In this document: positions 41,778-52,798 of the stretch, piece by piece
Position numbering within the stretch: position 1 is the first letter of the stretch
Layout of the letters: the number at the start of each line of letters is the position of its first letter
Source: Bacteroidales bacterium
Lineage (GTDB): Bacteria > Bacteroidota > Bacteroidia > Bacteroidales > F082
Direction: 5' to 3'
NCBI GenBank assembly: GCA_016936355.1
Contig: JAFGYB010000066.1
Coordinates: 62,001-126,000, forward strand
DNA length: 64,000 nucleotides
The notes under the pieces: generated by a model
Told to the model about the DNA's origin: nothing
Databases searched by the model: none
Seen by the model: the letters and a program-made list of their open reading frames with translations, nothing else
Translations under genes and position numbers: made by a program

Positions 41778-42743
41778 ATGAAAATTACCATTTTGGATGA
41801 CTATCAAAAGATAATCAGTAAGTTGAATTGCTTTGATATGTTATCTGGACAAGAAGTTCAGGTTCTGCATGAAACTGAAAAGAACCCGTTGAAACTGGCA
41901 GCGCAGATTCAGGACACCGAAATACTGGTTTTGACCAGAGAAAGAACCAAAATATCGGAAACCTTACTCCAAAACCTTCCTCATTTGAAACTCATCAGTC
42001 AAACCGGCAAAATATCCCGGCATATTGATCTGGAAGCATGCACAAAACACCGTGTTGCTGTGGCTGAAGGAGTAGGTTCGCCCATTGCAACGGCAGAGTT
42101 GACCTGGGCGCTGCTGATGAATACGGTCAGGCAAATACCGCAGGCGATCGAGGGTATGAAAGCCGGAAAGTGGCAGGTGAACATCGGTCAAACCGTACAT
42201 GGAAAAACCATCGGAATCTGGGGATACGGGAGAATCGGGAAGATCATAGCACAGTATGCGAAGGCGTTTGGTGCACAGGTCCTCGTTTGGGGAAGGGAGA
42301 ACTCCAGAAATCAGGCAGTGACAGATGGATTTGATCAGGCTGAATCCAAAACTCATTTCTTTGAACATACGGATATTGTATCGTTGCACTTACGGCTGAA
42401 TGAGGCGACAACGGGCATCGTAACGGAAGCAGATCTGCTCAGGATGAAAGCAAATGCCTGTTTGATCAATACTGCCAGGGCCGAACTCATAGAGTCAGGA
42501 GCCTTGATAAATGTACTCGAAAGCGGAAAACAAATTTTTGTGGGTGTGGATGTGTATGAAGAGGAACCCGTTGACGATCCCAACTACCAATTGCTGCACA
42601 TGGATCATGTAGTGTGTACACCCCACCTGGGTTATGTGGAAAAAAACGGCTACGAATTATATTTCAGTAAAGCTTTTGAAAACGTGCTTAATTTCATCAA
42701 GGGACGGCCAACTAGTATAGCGAATGAAGAGACTCTGATATGA
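41778..42743 (+). CDS. D-isomer-specific 2-hydroxyacid dehydrogenase family protein
   Basis: A 321-residue NAD-dependent dehydrogenase of the D-2-hydroxyacid family. The Rossmann motif is TIGIWGYGRIGKIIAQY. The catalytic Glu lies in GVDVYEEEPV and the His in CTPHLGYVE. The Arg is in INTARAELI, where the usual reading is NTSRGG or NTARGE. Substrate recognition residues do not point to a named enzyme (phosphoglycerate, lactate or hydroxypyruvate are all possible). It follows sfsA after 17 bases. Confidence 0.85.
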   Translation: MKITILDDYQKIISKLNCFDMLSGQEVQVLHETEKNPLKLAAQIQDTEILVLTRERTKISETLLQNLPHLKLISQTGKISRHIDLEACTKHRVAVAEGVGSPIATAELTWALLMNTVRQIPQAIEGMKAGKWQVNIGQTVHGKTIGIWGYGRIGKIIAQYAKAFGAQVLVWGRENSRNQAVTDGFDQAESKTHFFEHTDIVSLHLRLNEATTGIVTEADLLRMKANACLINTARAELIESGALINVLESGKQIFVGVDVYEEEPVDDPNYQLLHMDHVVCTPHLGYVEKNGYELYFSKAFENVLNFIKGRPTSIANEETLI

Positions 42744-42784
42744 TCCGTATGCGTAAATAGTCTTACTTTAGTCAGCAAAAAAAC

Positions 42785-44735
<1,951 letters not shown>

Positions 44736-44771
44736 CAGAGAACATATTATCAAGCAACTATACTGATCTTT

Positions 44772-44791
44772 TCAGGAAATTTATTTCCTGA
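44772..44791. other. Near-perfect palindrome after the aldo/keto reductase gene
   Basis: TCAGGAAAT and ATTTCCTGA form 9-bp arms around two bases. It is 37 bases after the stop codon. It lacks a strong T tail, so it may be a weak terminator or a protein-binding site; a -7-like TACATTTA (one mismatch) for the next gene lies downstream at 44822-44829. Confidence 0.35.
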
Positions 44792-44911
44792 TTACGAAAG
44801 TTATTTTCCAAAATCTTTTCCTACATTTAGCCGTTAAAAGGAAAGCCAACTTCCTTTTTCCTGCTTTCCATCTGTTCAAAACAAATAAATCAAAGGTGAA
44901 AACTTTTTAAT

Positions 44912-45496
44912 ATGAAACTGCGAATTAAAGATACAGAAACCACCCTAAAAGTCATTGGCGTTTACCAGATTGTTGGGGGAATTATTGGCTATTGGATGAT
45001 TGCTCGGTTGCTGATGGGGATTGAAAATATTAACGGCCCTTTGTTGGTCCTTATTCTGATTCCCCTGTTTTTGTTCGGGTTCTCGATTCAGTCAGGTAAT
45101 TTATTGCTGCAAAAGGAAAAAAGAAAAAAAGGATTGATTTTTTCTTCCATTCTGCAGGCAATGCAGATGTTTGCTTTTGGAGTAGGAAAATATGCTTTTC
45201 TGTTTTTTTCAGGCATAAAGCTGATTGTCGGATTTAACATTACAGACAGTTTTAATATCAAGTTCTCAGCCTGGTTGTCAGACTACAGTGCAAAGTATAA
45301 TTCGGATAATGAGGTCTATTATTTCTATTTAAATCTTGTTGCCGTTTTTCTCCTGTATGTTTTGATTGACATTTATGAGGAGTTTACGAAAGAAAATAAA
45401 AGAAATCGTATTTCCGTGAGTGAGTACGGACCTGAGTTGACGGATAAAGGAACCGATGATTCTATTGTTTACGAAACAAATGAAAACTTTCATTAA
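44912..45496 (+). CDS. Integral membrane protein of unknown function
   Basis: A 194-residue protein with about four membrane helices: residues 12-34, 41-61, 75-105 and 137-155. The C-terminal 35 residues are charged and probably cytoplasmic (YEEFTKENKRNR). I recognise no family motif. The gene is followed after 24 bases by the TfoX-like gene. A coding role is supported by its length, helix pattern and lack of strong overlap with other genes. Confidence 0.65.
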   Translation: MKLRIKDTETTLKVIGVYQIVGGIIGYWMIARLLMGIENINGPLLVLILIPLFLFGFSIQSGNLLLQKEKRKKGLIFSSILQAMQMFAFGVGKYAFLFFSGIKLIVGFNITDSFNIKFSAWLSDYSAKYNSDNEVYYFYLNLVAVFLLYVLIDIYEEFTKENKRNRISVSEYGPELTDKGTDDSIVYETNENFH

Positions 45497-45520
45497 TTTT
45501 AAGCGGAAATACAGAACAGT

Positions 45521-45850
45521 ATGGCATCGGATCAGTCGTTTGTGGATTTTGTTTTGGATCAAATTGAATATGCTGGTGAGATTCATGCCCGGAAAATGTT
45601 TGGTGAGTACGGTGTGTTTGCCGACGGAAAAATTTTCGGCCTGATCTGTGACAACAAGTTGTTTGTGAAACCCACCGTTTCGGGGAGGAAATTTATTGGG
45701 AATGTAGTGGAAGCACCACCTTATCCGGGAGCCAAAAACAGTTTTTTGATTGAAGAGAACATTGAGGACAGAGAATGGTTAAGTGAACTGATTCAGATCA
45801 CTGTTGCCGAACTTCCAGAGCCTAAACCGAAGAAGAAAAAGCGACACTGA
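45521..45850 (+). CDS. TfoX N-terminal domain protein
   Basis: A 109-residue protein consisting only of the TfoX/Sxy N-terminal domain. The stretch ARKMFGEYGVFADGKIFGLI is the family core, followed by DNKLFVKPT and YPGAKNSFLIEE. In Gammaproteobacteria TfoX governs competence genes through a two-domain protein; single-domain versions are widespread in other phyla and their role is unclear. A Lys-rich tail (KPKKKKRH) ends the protein. Confidence 0.82.
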   Translation: MASDQSFVDFVLDQIEYAGEIHARKMFGEYGVFADGKIFGLICDNKLFVKPTVSGRKFIGNVVEAPPYPGAKNSFLIEENIEDREWLSELIQITVAELPEPKPKKKKRH

Positions 45851-45925
45851 TCTCAGCAACAGCTAAAACTGGAAAGTATCGGAAAACCTTCGGATAGGAA
45901 AAATTATTGGACAAACTGTACGATC

Positions 45926-46885
45926 ATGAAAAATAGTCTACTCATTCTTTTACTGACAGTTCTTTTGCTGCCTCAATGCAAGACGGAACAAACAACTGAA
46001 ATTGACCTGAAGCAGACCCCTGCTAGGGCGGAATTGTTTGGTGAGGGGGTTGTCTCCACCCCTTTATATGAAAGGGATATGGCCATATCGCCTTCCGGTG
46101 ATGAACTGATTTTTACGCTGGCCGATTACAAGCAGTCAATCATGTGTTTGGTGCGAATGGTACAAAAAGATGGAAAATGGAGTCAAAAGGAACTGTTGCC
46201 TTTTTCGGGACAGTACAAGGATATTGAGCCCTGTTTTTCAGTGGATGGGAGTCGGTTGTATTTTGCTTCTACCCGCCCCATGGATGGGGATACCACAAGA
46301 AAAGATTACAACATCTGGGTTTCGGAAAAGGCTGGTTCATCCTGGGGAGCTCCCCGTCCGCTTTCGCCGGTAGTTAATTCAACTAACAATGAATTTTATC
46401 CATCCGTTGCCCGAAACGGTAGTTTGTATTTTACGTCCGTCAGAAAGAACGGCTTTGGGCAGGAGGATATTTTTTTGAGCCGATTTGTGGATGGAATCTA
46501 TCAGGAACCTCAGCCGTTGGATACGACGATCAATACCGGCCATTTTGAATTTAACGCTTATGTGACTCCGGATGAAGATCTTATTGTTTTCGGTTCGTTT
46601 GGCAGGAAAGATGGTTTGGGTGGCGGCGATCTGTATTACAGTAAAAAGGATGTTCAGGGTCATTGGCAGCGGGCGGTCAATATGGGGCCAAAAGTCAATG
46701 GAGCTGGGTTGGACTATTGTCCGTTTATCGACATGCAACGGGGTAATTTCTATTTTACCAGTAGCAGAATGATTGTTCCAAACAAGGTCAATAGTCCGGC
46801 AGATCTGGAAGACTTGGCTAACAAAACATTGAACGGGATGGGAAATATTTACCGGATTGGATTGAAAGAACTGGATTTACAATAG
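45926..46885 (+). CDS. Lipoprotein with PD40 (WD40-like) beta-propeller repeats
   Basis: A 319-residue lipoprotein: the signal ends LLLPQC, giving Cys18 as the lipidated residue. The body shows repeats of the PD40 type, such as DMAISPSGDELIFTL, EPCFSVDGSRLYFAST, FYPSVARNGSLYFTS, NAYVTPDEDLIVFGS and YCPFIDMQRGNFYFTS, spaced like propeller blades. Similar domains occur in TolB and in OmpA-linked envelope proteins of Bacteroidetes. No enzyme motif is seen. It stands alone with a 75-base spacer upstream. Confidence 0.82.
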   Translation: MKNSLLILLLTVLLLPQCKTEQTTEIDLKQTPARAELFGEGVVSTPLYERDMAISPSGDELIFTLADYKQSIMCLVRMVQKDGKWSQKELLPFSGQYKDIEPCFSVDGSRLYFASTRPMDGDTTRKDYNIWVSEKAGSSWGAPRPLSPVVNSTNNEFYPSVARNGSLYFTSVRKNGFGQEDIFLSRFVDGIYQEPQPLDTTINTGHFEFNAYVTPDEDLIVFGSFGRKDGLGGGDLYYSKKDVQGHWQRAVNMGPKVNGAGLDYCPFIDMQRGNFYFTSSRMIVPNKVNSPADLEDLANKTLNGMGNIYRIGLKELDLQ

Positions 46886-47075
46886 CCCTTTTATTATGTG
46901 TTTCATTCATAATAAAGTATTGTTAGACAGAGTGTTTGCTGGACGTAAGCCGAAATCCAATTTTGAAAGTTTGCAGTAAGAATTGGCAATTCAATCCAGT
47001 GTTGAATGTCAACATCGGACCAATCCATATTCTTTCTAATTTTAGATCTGATTTCTAAATTTAACTCTGTATAAT

Positions 47076-47444
47076 ATGAAATTTCTTGGCAATCTTATCT
47101 GGTTAATTTTCGGTGGGCTCACCATTGCTTTGGAATATTTTGTTTCCAGTATTGTGTTGTTTGTTACCATTGTGGGTATTCCTTTCGGATTGCAGACCCT
47201 GAAACTGGGAGTGCTGGCTTTATGGCCTTTCGGTAGTGAAGTCAGATCGGTGCCGCAGCCTACGGGTTGTCTGACAACCCTGATGAATGTTATCTGGATA
47301 CTTATTGGCGGGATTTGGATTTGCCTCACCCACATTGCCTGGGGCATTATCCTGACCATTACCATTATTGGAATTCCTTTTGCCAAACAACATTTCAAGC
47401 TGGCAGGCCTGGCCCTGACCCCTTTTGGAAAAGAGATTGTTTAA
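47076..47444 (+). CDS. yccF: YccF family inner-membrane protein
   Basis: A 122-residue membrane protein built of two similar YccF units. The first has FLGNLIWLIFGG with TIVGIPFGLQTLKLGVLALWPFG; the second has MNVIWILIGGIWI with TIIGIPFAKQHFKLAGLALTPFG. The repeated IGIPF-x-x-Q motif is the family mark. Function is unknown. A -7-like TAAATTTA (one mismatch) lies at 47056-47063. The gene is isolated. Confidence 0.9.
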   Translation: MKFLGNLIWLIFGGLTIALEYFVSSIVLFVTIVGIPFGLQTLKLGVLALWPFGSEVRSVPQPTGCLTTLMNVIWILIGGIWICLTHIAWGIILTITIIGIPFAKQHFKLAGLALTPFGKEIV

Positions 47445-47493
47445 ATCTACCGATCTATATCTGATTGTCATATTCAAGGTTAGTGTAGAACAT

Positions 47494-47501
47494 TAAATTT
47501 G
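47494..47501 (+). promoter_or_regulatory. Candidate -7 promoter element (upstream copy)
   Basis: TAAATTTG, an exact consensus match, followed by TGG. The same 11-base string occurs again 49 bases downstream, suggesting tandem promoters for the gene at 47623. Confidence 0.4.
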
Positions 47502-47542
47502 TGGATATGACTGTAAAATGATGGCTCACAGATTAAAATCAC

Positions 47543-47550
47543 TAAATTTG
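47543..47550 (+). promoter_or_regulatory. Candidate -7 promoter element (downstream copy)
   Basis: A second TAAATTTG followed by TGG, 72 bases before the ATG at 47623. Either copy could initiate the transcript. Confidence 0.4.
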
Positions 47551-47622
47551 TGGCTAATGTTATCACTTTCGAGTTCTGAAAGTGGTGTAGAGCCTAAACC
47601 AAATCAATAAAAAAACAAACAA

Positions 47623-48270
47623 ATGAAAAAATTCTTGATTACTGCAATTTTTGCATTTTTGGGACTCACCGTATTTGCTCAAACCCGGTTATATGTAAAT
47701 CCGAAATTTGGTGAAATTGCCAAAACACAAAAAATTATTGCCGTTTTACCTTTTAAAGTAAGCATCACTTTGCGGCCGAATCAAATGAAAAAAATTACTC
47801 CCGAGCAGCTGAAAGATATGCAGTTGAATGAGGGAAGCGGAATTCAGACAGCCATGGTTTCCTGGTTTATGAAGCGCAGTGAAAAAGGGAAGTTGCTGGT
47901 ACAGGTACAGCAACCGGTGGTTACCAATGCCATACTGAAAAAGGCCGGAGTGGATAATACAAATATAGATTCTTACACACCGGCGCAGCTTGCCAAGATA
48001 TTGAAAGTAGATGCTGTAATCATGGGGACCTTTCAAACAACCAAACCGATGTCGGAAGGTCTTTCGGCCGCTATGGGTGTTTTATTCGGTGTTTGGGGGG
48101 CTACCAACCGGGCTACCATGAATTTGTTTATATATAATGCGGGAGACAACCAGGTGTTACTCAACTACAACAAAGGATTGGTGGGGAGTTTGGGAAGCAG
48201 TACACAGGATTTGGTCAATATTCTGATGCGAAAAGCATCCCGAAGAATTGCCTACGTATCTACTAAATAA
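47623..48270 (+). CDS. Exported protein of unknown function
   Basis: A 215-residue protein with a signal peptide (MKKFLITAIFAFLGLTVFAQ). The mature part has IIAVLPFKVSITLRPNQM, then a segment about 115-145 (YTPAQLAKILKVDAVIMGTF) and ATMNLFIYNAGDNQVLLNY. This order, in which a protein first computes a conserved strand and then an AxIxGxF stretch, is reminiscent of CsgG/LPP20-type periplasmic lipoproteins, but there is no lipobox and the match is weak. It is followed 14 bases later by the 58-aa membrane protein, with which it is probably cotranscribed. Confidence 0.7.
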   Translation: MKKFLITAIFAFLGLTVFAQTRLYVNPKFGEIAKTQKIIAVLPFKVSITLRPNQMKKITPEQLKDMQLNEGSGIQTAMVSWFMKRSEKGKLLVQVQQPVVTNAILKKAGVDNTNIDSYTPAQLAKILKVDAVIMGTFQTTKPMSEGLSAAMGVLFGVWGATNRATMNLFIYNAGDNQVLLNYNKGLVGSLGSSTQDLVNILMRKASRRIAYVSTK

Positions 48271-48284
48271 AAGGAGGAATTATC

Positions 48285-48461
48285 ATGTCGAACAAAACAC
48301 AACACGGATGTAATGGAGTGTACGGTCTTGGATTTATCGGGGCTGCCATTTATTTTATTTCACAAGCCACAGGTTTCTGGATGGGAGTGCTGGGATTTTT
48401 GAAAGCGGTTGTATGGCCTGTGTTTTTGGTTTACGAAGCTTTCAAATCGTTGGGAGCTTAA
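48285..48461 (+). CDS. Small membrane protein, 58 aa
   Basis: A short gene with an unusually good Shine-Dalgarno site: AGGAGG at 48273-48278, seven bases before the ATG. Bacteroidetes genes mostly lack such sites. The product reads MSNKTQHGCNGVYGLGFIGA at the start, then two hydrophobic segments: VYGLGFIGAAIYFI (about 12-25) and GVLGFLKAVVWPVFLVY (about 34-50). Small proteins with this GxYGLGFIGA...WPxFLVY pattern recur in many bacteria, as far as I can recall. Function is unknown. It follows the 47623 gene by 14 bases and is followed by a terminator. Confidence 0.78.
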   Translation: MSNKTQHGCNGVYGLGFIGAAIYFISQATGFWMGVLGFLKAVVWPVFLVYEAFKSLGA

Positions 48462-48473
48462 AAAGAATTCTAC

Positions 48474-48508
48474 AAAAAGAGGCTGCCTCATTGAGACAGC
48501 CTCTTTTT
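48474..48508. terminator. Bidirectional terminator between the 58-aa gene and the carboxylase operon
   Basis: A 12-bp perfect stem (48474-48485 with 48497-48508; AAAAAGAGGCTG and its complement) encloses a smaller CTC/GAG hairpin. The A-rich left and T-rich right flanks let it work in both directions; the minus-strand carboxylase gene ends 4 bases later. Confidence 0.92.
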
Positions 48509-48511
48509 GTA

Positions 48512-50044
48512 TTACAAAGGAATGTTTCCGTGTTTTTTGGGTGGATTGGATTCCCTTTTGTTGTGGGTCATTTCCAGTGCCTGGATGAGCTTCTTTCGGG
48601 TATTGTGCGGATAGATGATCTCATCGATATAACCGATTTCAGCTGCTTTGAAAGGACTGGCAAAGTTATCGCGGTATTCCTGAACCTTGGCTTTCCGTTC
48701 TTCTTCGTTCAGGTTTCTGAAAATGATGTTTACAGCGCCTTCGGGACCCATTACTGCGATTTCAGCAGAAGGATAAGCGAAGTTCACATCGGTACCAATG
48801 TGTTTGGACGACATTACATCGTAAGCACCGCCATAAGCTTTCCGGGTAATCACGGTGATCTTTGGTACCGTTGCCTCAGCAAAGGCATACAATAACTTGG
48901 CCCCGTGTTTGATAATTCCACCGTATTCCTGAGTGGTTCCTGGAAGGAAACCGGGAACGTCTTCAAACGTGATCAACGGAATATTGAATGCGTCGCAGAA
49001 ACGGACGAAACGGGCTGCTTTGGTGGAGCTGTCAATGTCGAGTACACCGGCCAGTACCTGTGGCTGGTTGGCGACGATTCCAACCGAATGCCCGTTCAGC
49101 CTGGCAAATCCCACGATAATGTTTTGTGCATAATGGGGTTGAACTTCCAAAAAATGACCATTGTCAACAACCGAATGAATGATCTCCTTCATGTCGTAGG
49201 GTTTGTTGGGATCGGAAGGAATAATTTCATCCAGTTTTTTGTCGACCCTCAGCGGATCATCATCGGAGGGTTTTACCGGCGGATCTTCCATGTTGTTGAG
49301 CGGCAGGAAGCTCATCAGCTCACGGATCATCATCAGTGACTGTTCTTCGTCCTCAGCCATGAAATGTGCAACCCCGCTTTTTTTGTTGTGGGTGAGGGCA
49401 CCACCCAGTTCTTCTTTGGTCACTTCCTCGTGGGTTACGGTTTTGATGACATCCGGACCGGTAACGAACATATAAGATGTTTCTTTGGACATCATGATGA
49501 AGTCGGTGATGGCCGGAGAATAAACGGCACCCCCGGCGCAGGGTCCCAAAATGGCTGAGATCTGTGGGATCACACCTGAGGCCCGCACGTTGCGATAGAA
49601 AATATCAGCGTATCCAGCCAAGCTTTGCACGCCTTCCTGAATACGGGCACCACCCGAGTCATTCAATCCGATGACAGGTGCCCCCATTTTCATGGCCATG
49701 TCCATAATCTTGATGATCTTATTGGCATTGGCACGACTCAGAGAACCACCAAATACCGTAAAATCCTGTGCAAATACATACATCAGTCGGCCGTCAATTT
49801 TTCCATATCCGGTCACGACGCCATCACCAAGGATTTTGTTTTTTTCCATGCCAAAATCGGTGGCTGTATGGGTGACAAATTTGTCGATTTCCACGAAAGT
49901 ACCCGGATCCAGGAGCAACTCGATCCGCTCGCGGGCTGTTCTTCTGCCGGCTTTGTGTTGTTTCTCTATCCGTTCTTTACCACCGCCCAGTTCGGCTTTG
50001 ATATGTTTTTCTTCTAAAATTTTAATCTTTGATTCCAGTGACAT
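48512..50044 (-). CDS. Acyl-CoA carboxylase, carboxyltransferase (beta) subunit
   Basis: A 510-residue crotonase-fold carboxyltransferase that moves CO2 from carboxybiotin to an acyl-CoA. It begins with [30 protein letters not shown], the usual propionyl-CoA carboxylase-type start. [17 protein letters not shown] and [12 protein letters not shown] form the biotin-binding oxyanion half, and [14 protein letters not shown] with [12 protein letters not shown] form the CoA half. Its size and motifs favour propionyl-CoA, but methylmalonyl-CoA decarboxylase or acetyl-CoA specificity cannot be excluded. It is the last gene of an operon with the biotin carboxylase and BCCP genes. Confidence 0.93.
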   Translation of the reverse strand: MSLESKIKILEEKHIKAELGGGKERIEKQHKAGRRTARERIELLLDPGTFVEIDKFVTHTATDFGMEKNKILGDGVVTGYGKIDGRLMYVFAQDFTVFGGSLSRANANKIIKIMDMAMKMGAPVIGLNDSGGARIQEGVQSLAGYADIFYRNVRASGVIPQISAILGPCAGGAVYSPAITDFIMMSKETSYMFVTGPDVIKTVTHEEVTKEELGGALTHNKKSGVAHFMAEDEEQSLMMIRELMSFLPLNNMEDPPVKPSDDDPLRVDKKLDEIIPSDPNKPYDMKEIIHSVVDNGHFLEVQPHYAQNIIVGFARLNGHSVGIVANQPQVLAGVLDIDSSTKAARFVRFCDAFNIPLITFEDVPGFLPGTTQEYGGIIKHGAKLLYAFAEATVPKITVITRKAYGGAYDVMSSKHIGTDVNFAYPSAEIAVMGPEGAVNIIFRNLNEEERKAKVQEYRDNFASPFKAAEIGYIDEIIYPHNTRKKLIQALEMTHNKRESNPPKKHGNIPL

Positions 50045-50094
50045 CTTTTTCGTTTTTAATTACTACTTAAAAGAGTTGATTTATGCATAGAAAC

Positions 50095-50607
50095 CTATTC
50101 CAGTGATTCAAAAATAACCAGCGGTTGATTGCTGTCAATTTTTTCTCCTTCTTTCACCAAAACTTTTTGAACCACCCGATCAGTGGTTACTTTGTACTCA
50201 CTTTCCATTTTCATAGCCGAAACAACAACAATGGTATCACCGGCTTTCACCTCCTGGCCTTCTTTTACCAGAACTTTTACCACCTGGCCGGGCATGGGGG
50301 TTGAAATATGGTCAGCATCATCGTCGTGAGAACCTTTTCTGTTTTTGCTGTACCGACTTTCGGGATCGATAATTTCCACATCAAGGATTTCAGAAAAAGT
50401 ATTCACCTTATACTTTTTAGGCTCGTAAGCCTGCAGTTCGTAGTTATAGGTTTTTCCGTTGCGGAGTACTACATAAATTCCGGGTTCTCTTTCAAAAACA
50501 TCCAGCTCATAGGTTGCTTTACCCATTTGAACCTTAATTTTGTTTCCGTCCCTGTTCAAAATCTGAATGGGCTGTGTTTCTCCGTTAATACTTATCTCGT
50601 ATGACAT
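50095..50607 (-). CDS. Biotin carboxyl carrier protein of the acyl-CoA carboxylase
   Basis: A 170-residue carrier. The C-terminal biotinyl domain (about 98-170) begins [19 protein letters not shown] and has the biotinylation site AMKM with Lys133. The N-terminal part, with [20 protein letters not shown], is a PCC-type BT-like region. It shuttles carboxybiotin between the biotin carboxylase and the carboxyltransferase. It lies 50 bases before the carboxyltransferase gene and 18 bases after the biotin carboxylase gene. Confidence 0.93.
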   Translation of the reverse strand: MSYEISINGETQPIQILNRDGNKIKVQMGKATYELDVFEREPGIYVVLRNGKTYNYELQAYEPKKYKVNTFSEILDVEIIDPESRYSKNRKGSHDDDADHISTPMPGQVVKVLVKEGQEVKAGDTIVVVSAMKMESEYKVTTDRVVQKVLVKEGEKIDSNQPLVIFESLE

Positions 50608-50625
50608 TTTCTTCAGTTTAATGGT

Positions 50626-52131
50626 TTAGATTAAAAAGCGGAATTTTCTTCCCGATTCTTTCCATTTGCTGGAAGCCGACTCTTCATTTATTGACGAAAG
50701 CTTGGCTTCCCTTTTGTTCATATAGTCAAGAAACGCAACAATGGTACCTATTTCTGCACATTCCATATTGCAATCGGCACGCATCTTAAGTTCCTGTTCA
50801 TTGTTTTGAATAAAGTGGGTCGTGTATCTGCCTTTTACAAAAGATTCGACCTCCATAATCTGATATAAAAACGGGATGGAAGTTTTAACTCCATTGATCT
50901 TAAATACTTTTAACGCCCGTTTCATCCTTTGGATGGCGTCGCTTCGGTTGGCGCCCCATACCACTAGTTTGGAAATCATCGGATCGTAGTAAATAGGAAT
51001 TTCAAACCCGTTATATACATAGGTATCGTTGCGAATGCCGGGGCCCAGCGGAAACTGAATGTGTTCAATTTTTCCCGGGTTAGGCATGAAATTATTGTCG
51101 GGATCCTCAGCATAAATCCGAACCTCTATGGCATGACCCCGCTGTCCCAAATCTTCCTGTTTGAAACTGAGCTTTTCTCCGTTGGCAATTTTTATCTGCT
51201 CTTTCACCAGATCCAGACCGACTACTTCTTCGGTGATGGGATGTTCCACCTGTAACCGGGTATTCATTTCCAGGAAGTAATAATTCAGGTTGTCATCGGT
51301 GATGAATTCGATGGTACCGGCTCCCGAATAATTTACGGCTTGGGCAGCAGCAACAGCGTGCTTTCCCATTTCTTTCCGTACTTCTTCAGTCATAATGGGA
51401 GAAGGCGTTTCTTCCACCACTTTCTGGTGCCGGCGCTGAACAGAACATTCGCGTTCGAATAAATGAACACAATTGCCGTGGTTGTCGGCCAGCACCTGGA
51501 ATTCAATATGGTGAGGAGAGCTGATGTATTTTTCCACGTACACAGCATCGTTACCAAAAGCAGACAATGCTTCCGATTTGGCTGCCTTTACCGAGGAAAT
51601 GATGTCTTCTTCTTTTTCCACCAGCCGCATTCCTTTACCACCGCCACCGGCACTGGCTTTTACCATGACAGGTAGTCCGATTTCCTTGATTACCTTTACG
51701 GCATCATCCAGATCCGTGATCGGTTCTTTGGTTCCCGGTACTACCGGAACACCGGCATCCATCATCGTTTTACGTGCGGTGATTTTATCGCCCATGGTGT
51801 CGATGGCATAGGGGGCGGGACCTATGAATATGATGTTTTCGTCTTTACAACGTTGAGAGAATTTGGCATTCTCCGATAAGAAGCCGTAACCCGGATGGAT
51901 GGCATCTGCCCCGGTTTTTTTGGCTACTTCAATAATCTTTTCTATGTTGAGATAACTTTCTGCCGAAGGTGCAGGACCGATGCAATAGGCCTCATCAGCA
52001 TAGGAAACATGTAATGAACTATAGTCCGCTTCCGAATACACGGCCACGGTTTGGATGCCCATCTCGCGGCATGTGTTCATTACCCTAATGGCTATCTCTC
52101 CACGGTTGGCTATCAGAATCTTTTTTATCAT
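50626..52131 (-). CDS. accC: Biotin carboxylase subunit of the acyl-CoA carboxylase
   Basis: A 501-residue biotin carboxylase (ATP-grasp fold) that carboxylates biotin on the carrier protein. KKILIANRGEIAIRVMNTCRE is the standard start. The ATP-grasp glycine-rich loop SAGGGGKGMRLV is present, and FLEMNTRLQVEHPITEEVVG holds the catalytic Glu and Arg. The C-terminal 55 residues are an extension beyond the usual 445-450. It heads a three-gene operon with BCCP and carboxyltransferase. The accC name is used by similarity; its partners suggest propionyl-CoA rather than acetyl-CoA carboxylase. Confidence 0.93.
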   Translation of the reverse strand: MIKKILIANRGEIAIRVMNTCREMGIQTVAVYSEADYSSLHVSYADEAYCIGPAPSAESYLNIEKIIEVAKKTGADAIHPGYGFLSENAKFSQRCKDENIIFIGPAPYAIDTMGDKITARKTMMDAGVPVVPGTKEPITDLDDAVKVIKEIGLPVMVKASAGGGGKGMRLVEKEEDIISSVKAAKSEALSAFGNDAVYVEKYISSPHHIEFQVLADNHGNCVHLFERECSVQRRHQKVVEETPSPIMTEEVRKEMGKHAVAAAQAVNYSGAGTIEFITDDNLNYYFLEMNTRLQVEHPITEEVVGLDLVKEQIKIANGEKLSFKQEDLGQRGHAIEVRIYAEDPDNNFMPNPGKIEHIQFPLGPGIRNDTYVYNGFEIPIYYDPMISKLVVWGANRSDAIQRMKRALKVFKINGVKTSIPFLYQIMEVESFVKGRYTTHFIQNNEQELKMRADCNMECAEIGTIVAFLDYMNKREAKLSSINEESASSKWKESGRKFRFLI

Positions 52132-52338
52132 CCTAAATGATTTAATTAACTGAAATAGAATAATTTAAGTTATTTTATGTGTGAATTTCGCGGGGTAAAG
52201 ATAATAAAAACTAAAAGAGATGTATTGAAATGTGAAATTCGCCATTGAATTCAAAAGGGAGAAAACAGGGGGGTGAAAACAGTCAAATTTCAGCTTATTG
52301 CAGCAGAGTCCCGACCCGATTCGCTGGGTGAAAAATAC

Positions 52339-52346
52339 TATCTTTG
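52339..52346 (+). promoter_or_regulatory. Candidate -7 promoter element for the menI-menF-menD unit
   Basis: TATCTTTG, an exact TAnnTTTG match, 15 bases before the ATG at 52362. On the other strand a near match (TATCTTTA at 52196-52203) may serve the biotin carboxylase operon. Confidence 0.55.
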
Positions 52347-52361
52347 CGTTAAAATAAAATC

Positions 52362-52787
52362 ATGTCAGACAAAATCTTTGATCCGGTGCAGGTCAACGAA
52401 CTCAACAAAGGCACTTTGATGGAGCAGTTGGGTATCGAATATCTGGAAGCTCGCGAAGGATATATGAAAGCTCGTATGCCTGTCGATGAACGGACCTTTC
52501 AACCGTACAGGATATTGCATGGCGGAGCCAGCATAGCCCTGGCCGAAACACTGGCCAGTGTGGGATCGGCCCTTGCCGTTGATAGGGAGAAGTATCTGGT
52601 AAAGGGGCAGAATGTAACGGCAACTCATGTAAGGAGTGCCACCAGCGGATGGGTGTTTGGTGAAGCGGAGCTGATACATAAAGGAAGAACTACCCATCTG
52701 TGGAATGTGGATATCAAAGACGAAAAAAATCGGTTGCTTTCCACATGCCGTTTGACCATTTTTATTGCACCCATCAGTAAACCCTGA
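52362..52787 (+). CDS. menI: Hotdog-fold thioesterase, probably 1,4-dihydroxy-2-naphthoyl-CoA hydrolase
   Basis: A 141-residue hotdog thioesterase of the YdiI/EntH group. The motif LHGGASIALAETLASVGS carries the catalytic Glu in helix alpha and His just before. Its place 11 bases ahead of menF and menD strongly suggests it is MenI, which removes CoA from 1,4-dihydroxy-2-naphthoyl-CoA, the product of MenB. The name is therefore inferred from context more than from sequence. Other acyl-CoA substrates, such as phenylacetyl-CoA intermediates, are possible. Confidence 0.82.
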   Translation: MSDKIFDPVQVNELNKGTLMEQLGIEYLEAREGYMKARMPVDERTFQPYRILHGGASIALAETLASVGSALAVDREKYLVKGQNVTATHVRSATSGWVFGEAELIHKGRTTHLWNVDIKDEKNRLLSTCRLTIFIAPISKP

Positions 52788-52798
52788 GTTGGGAATCC

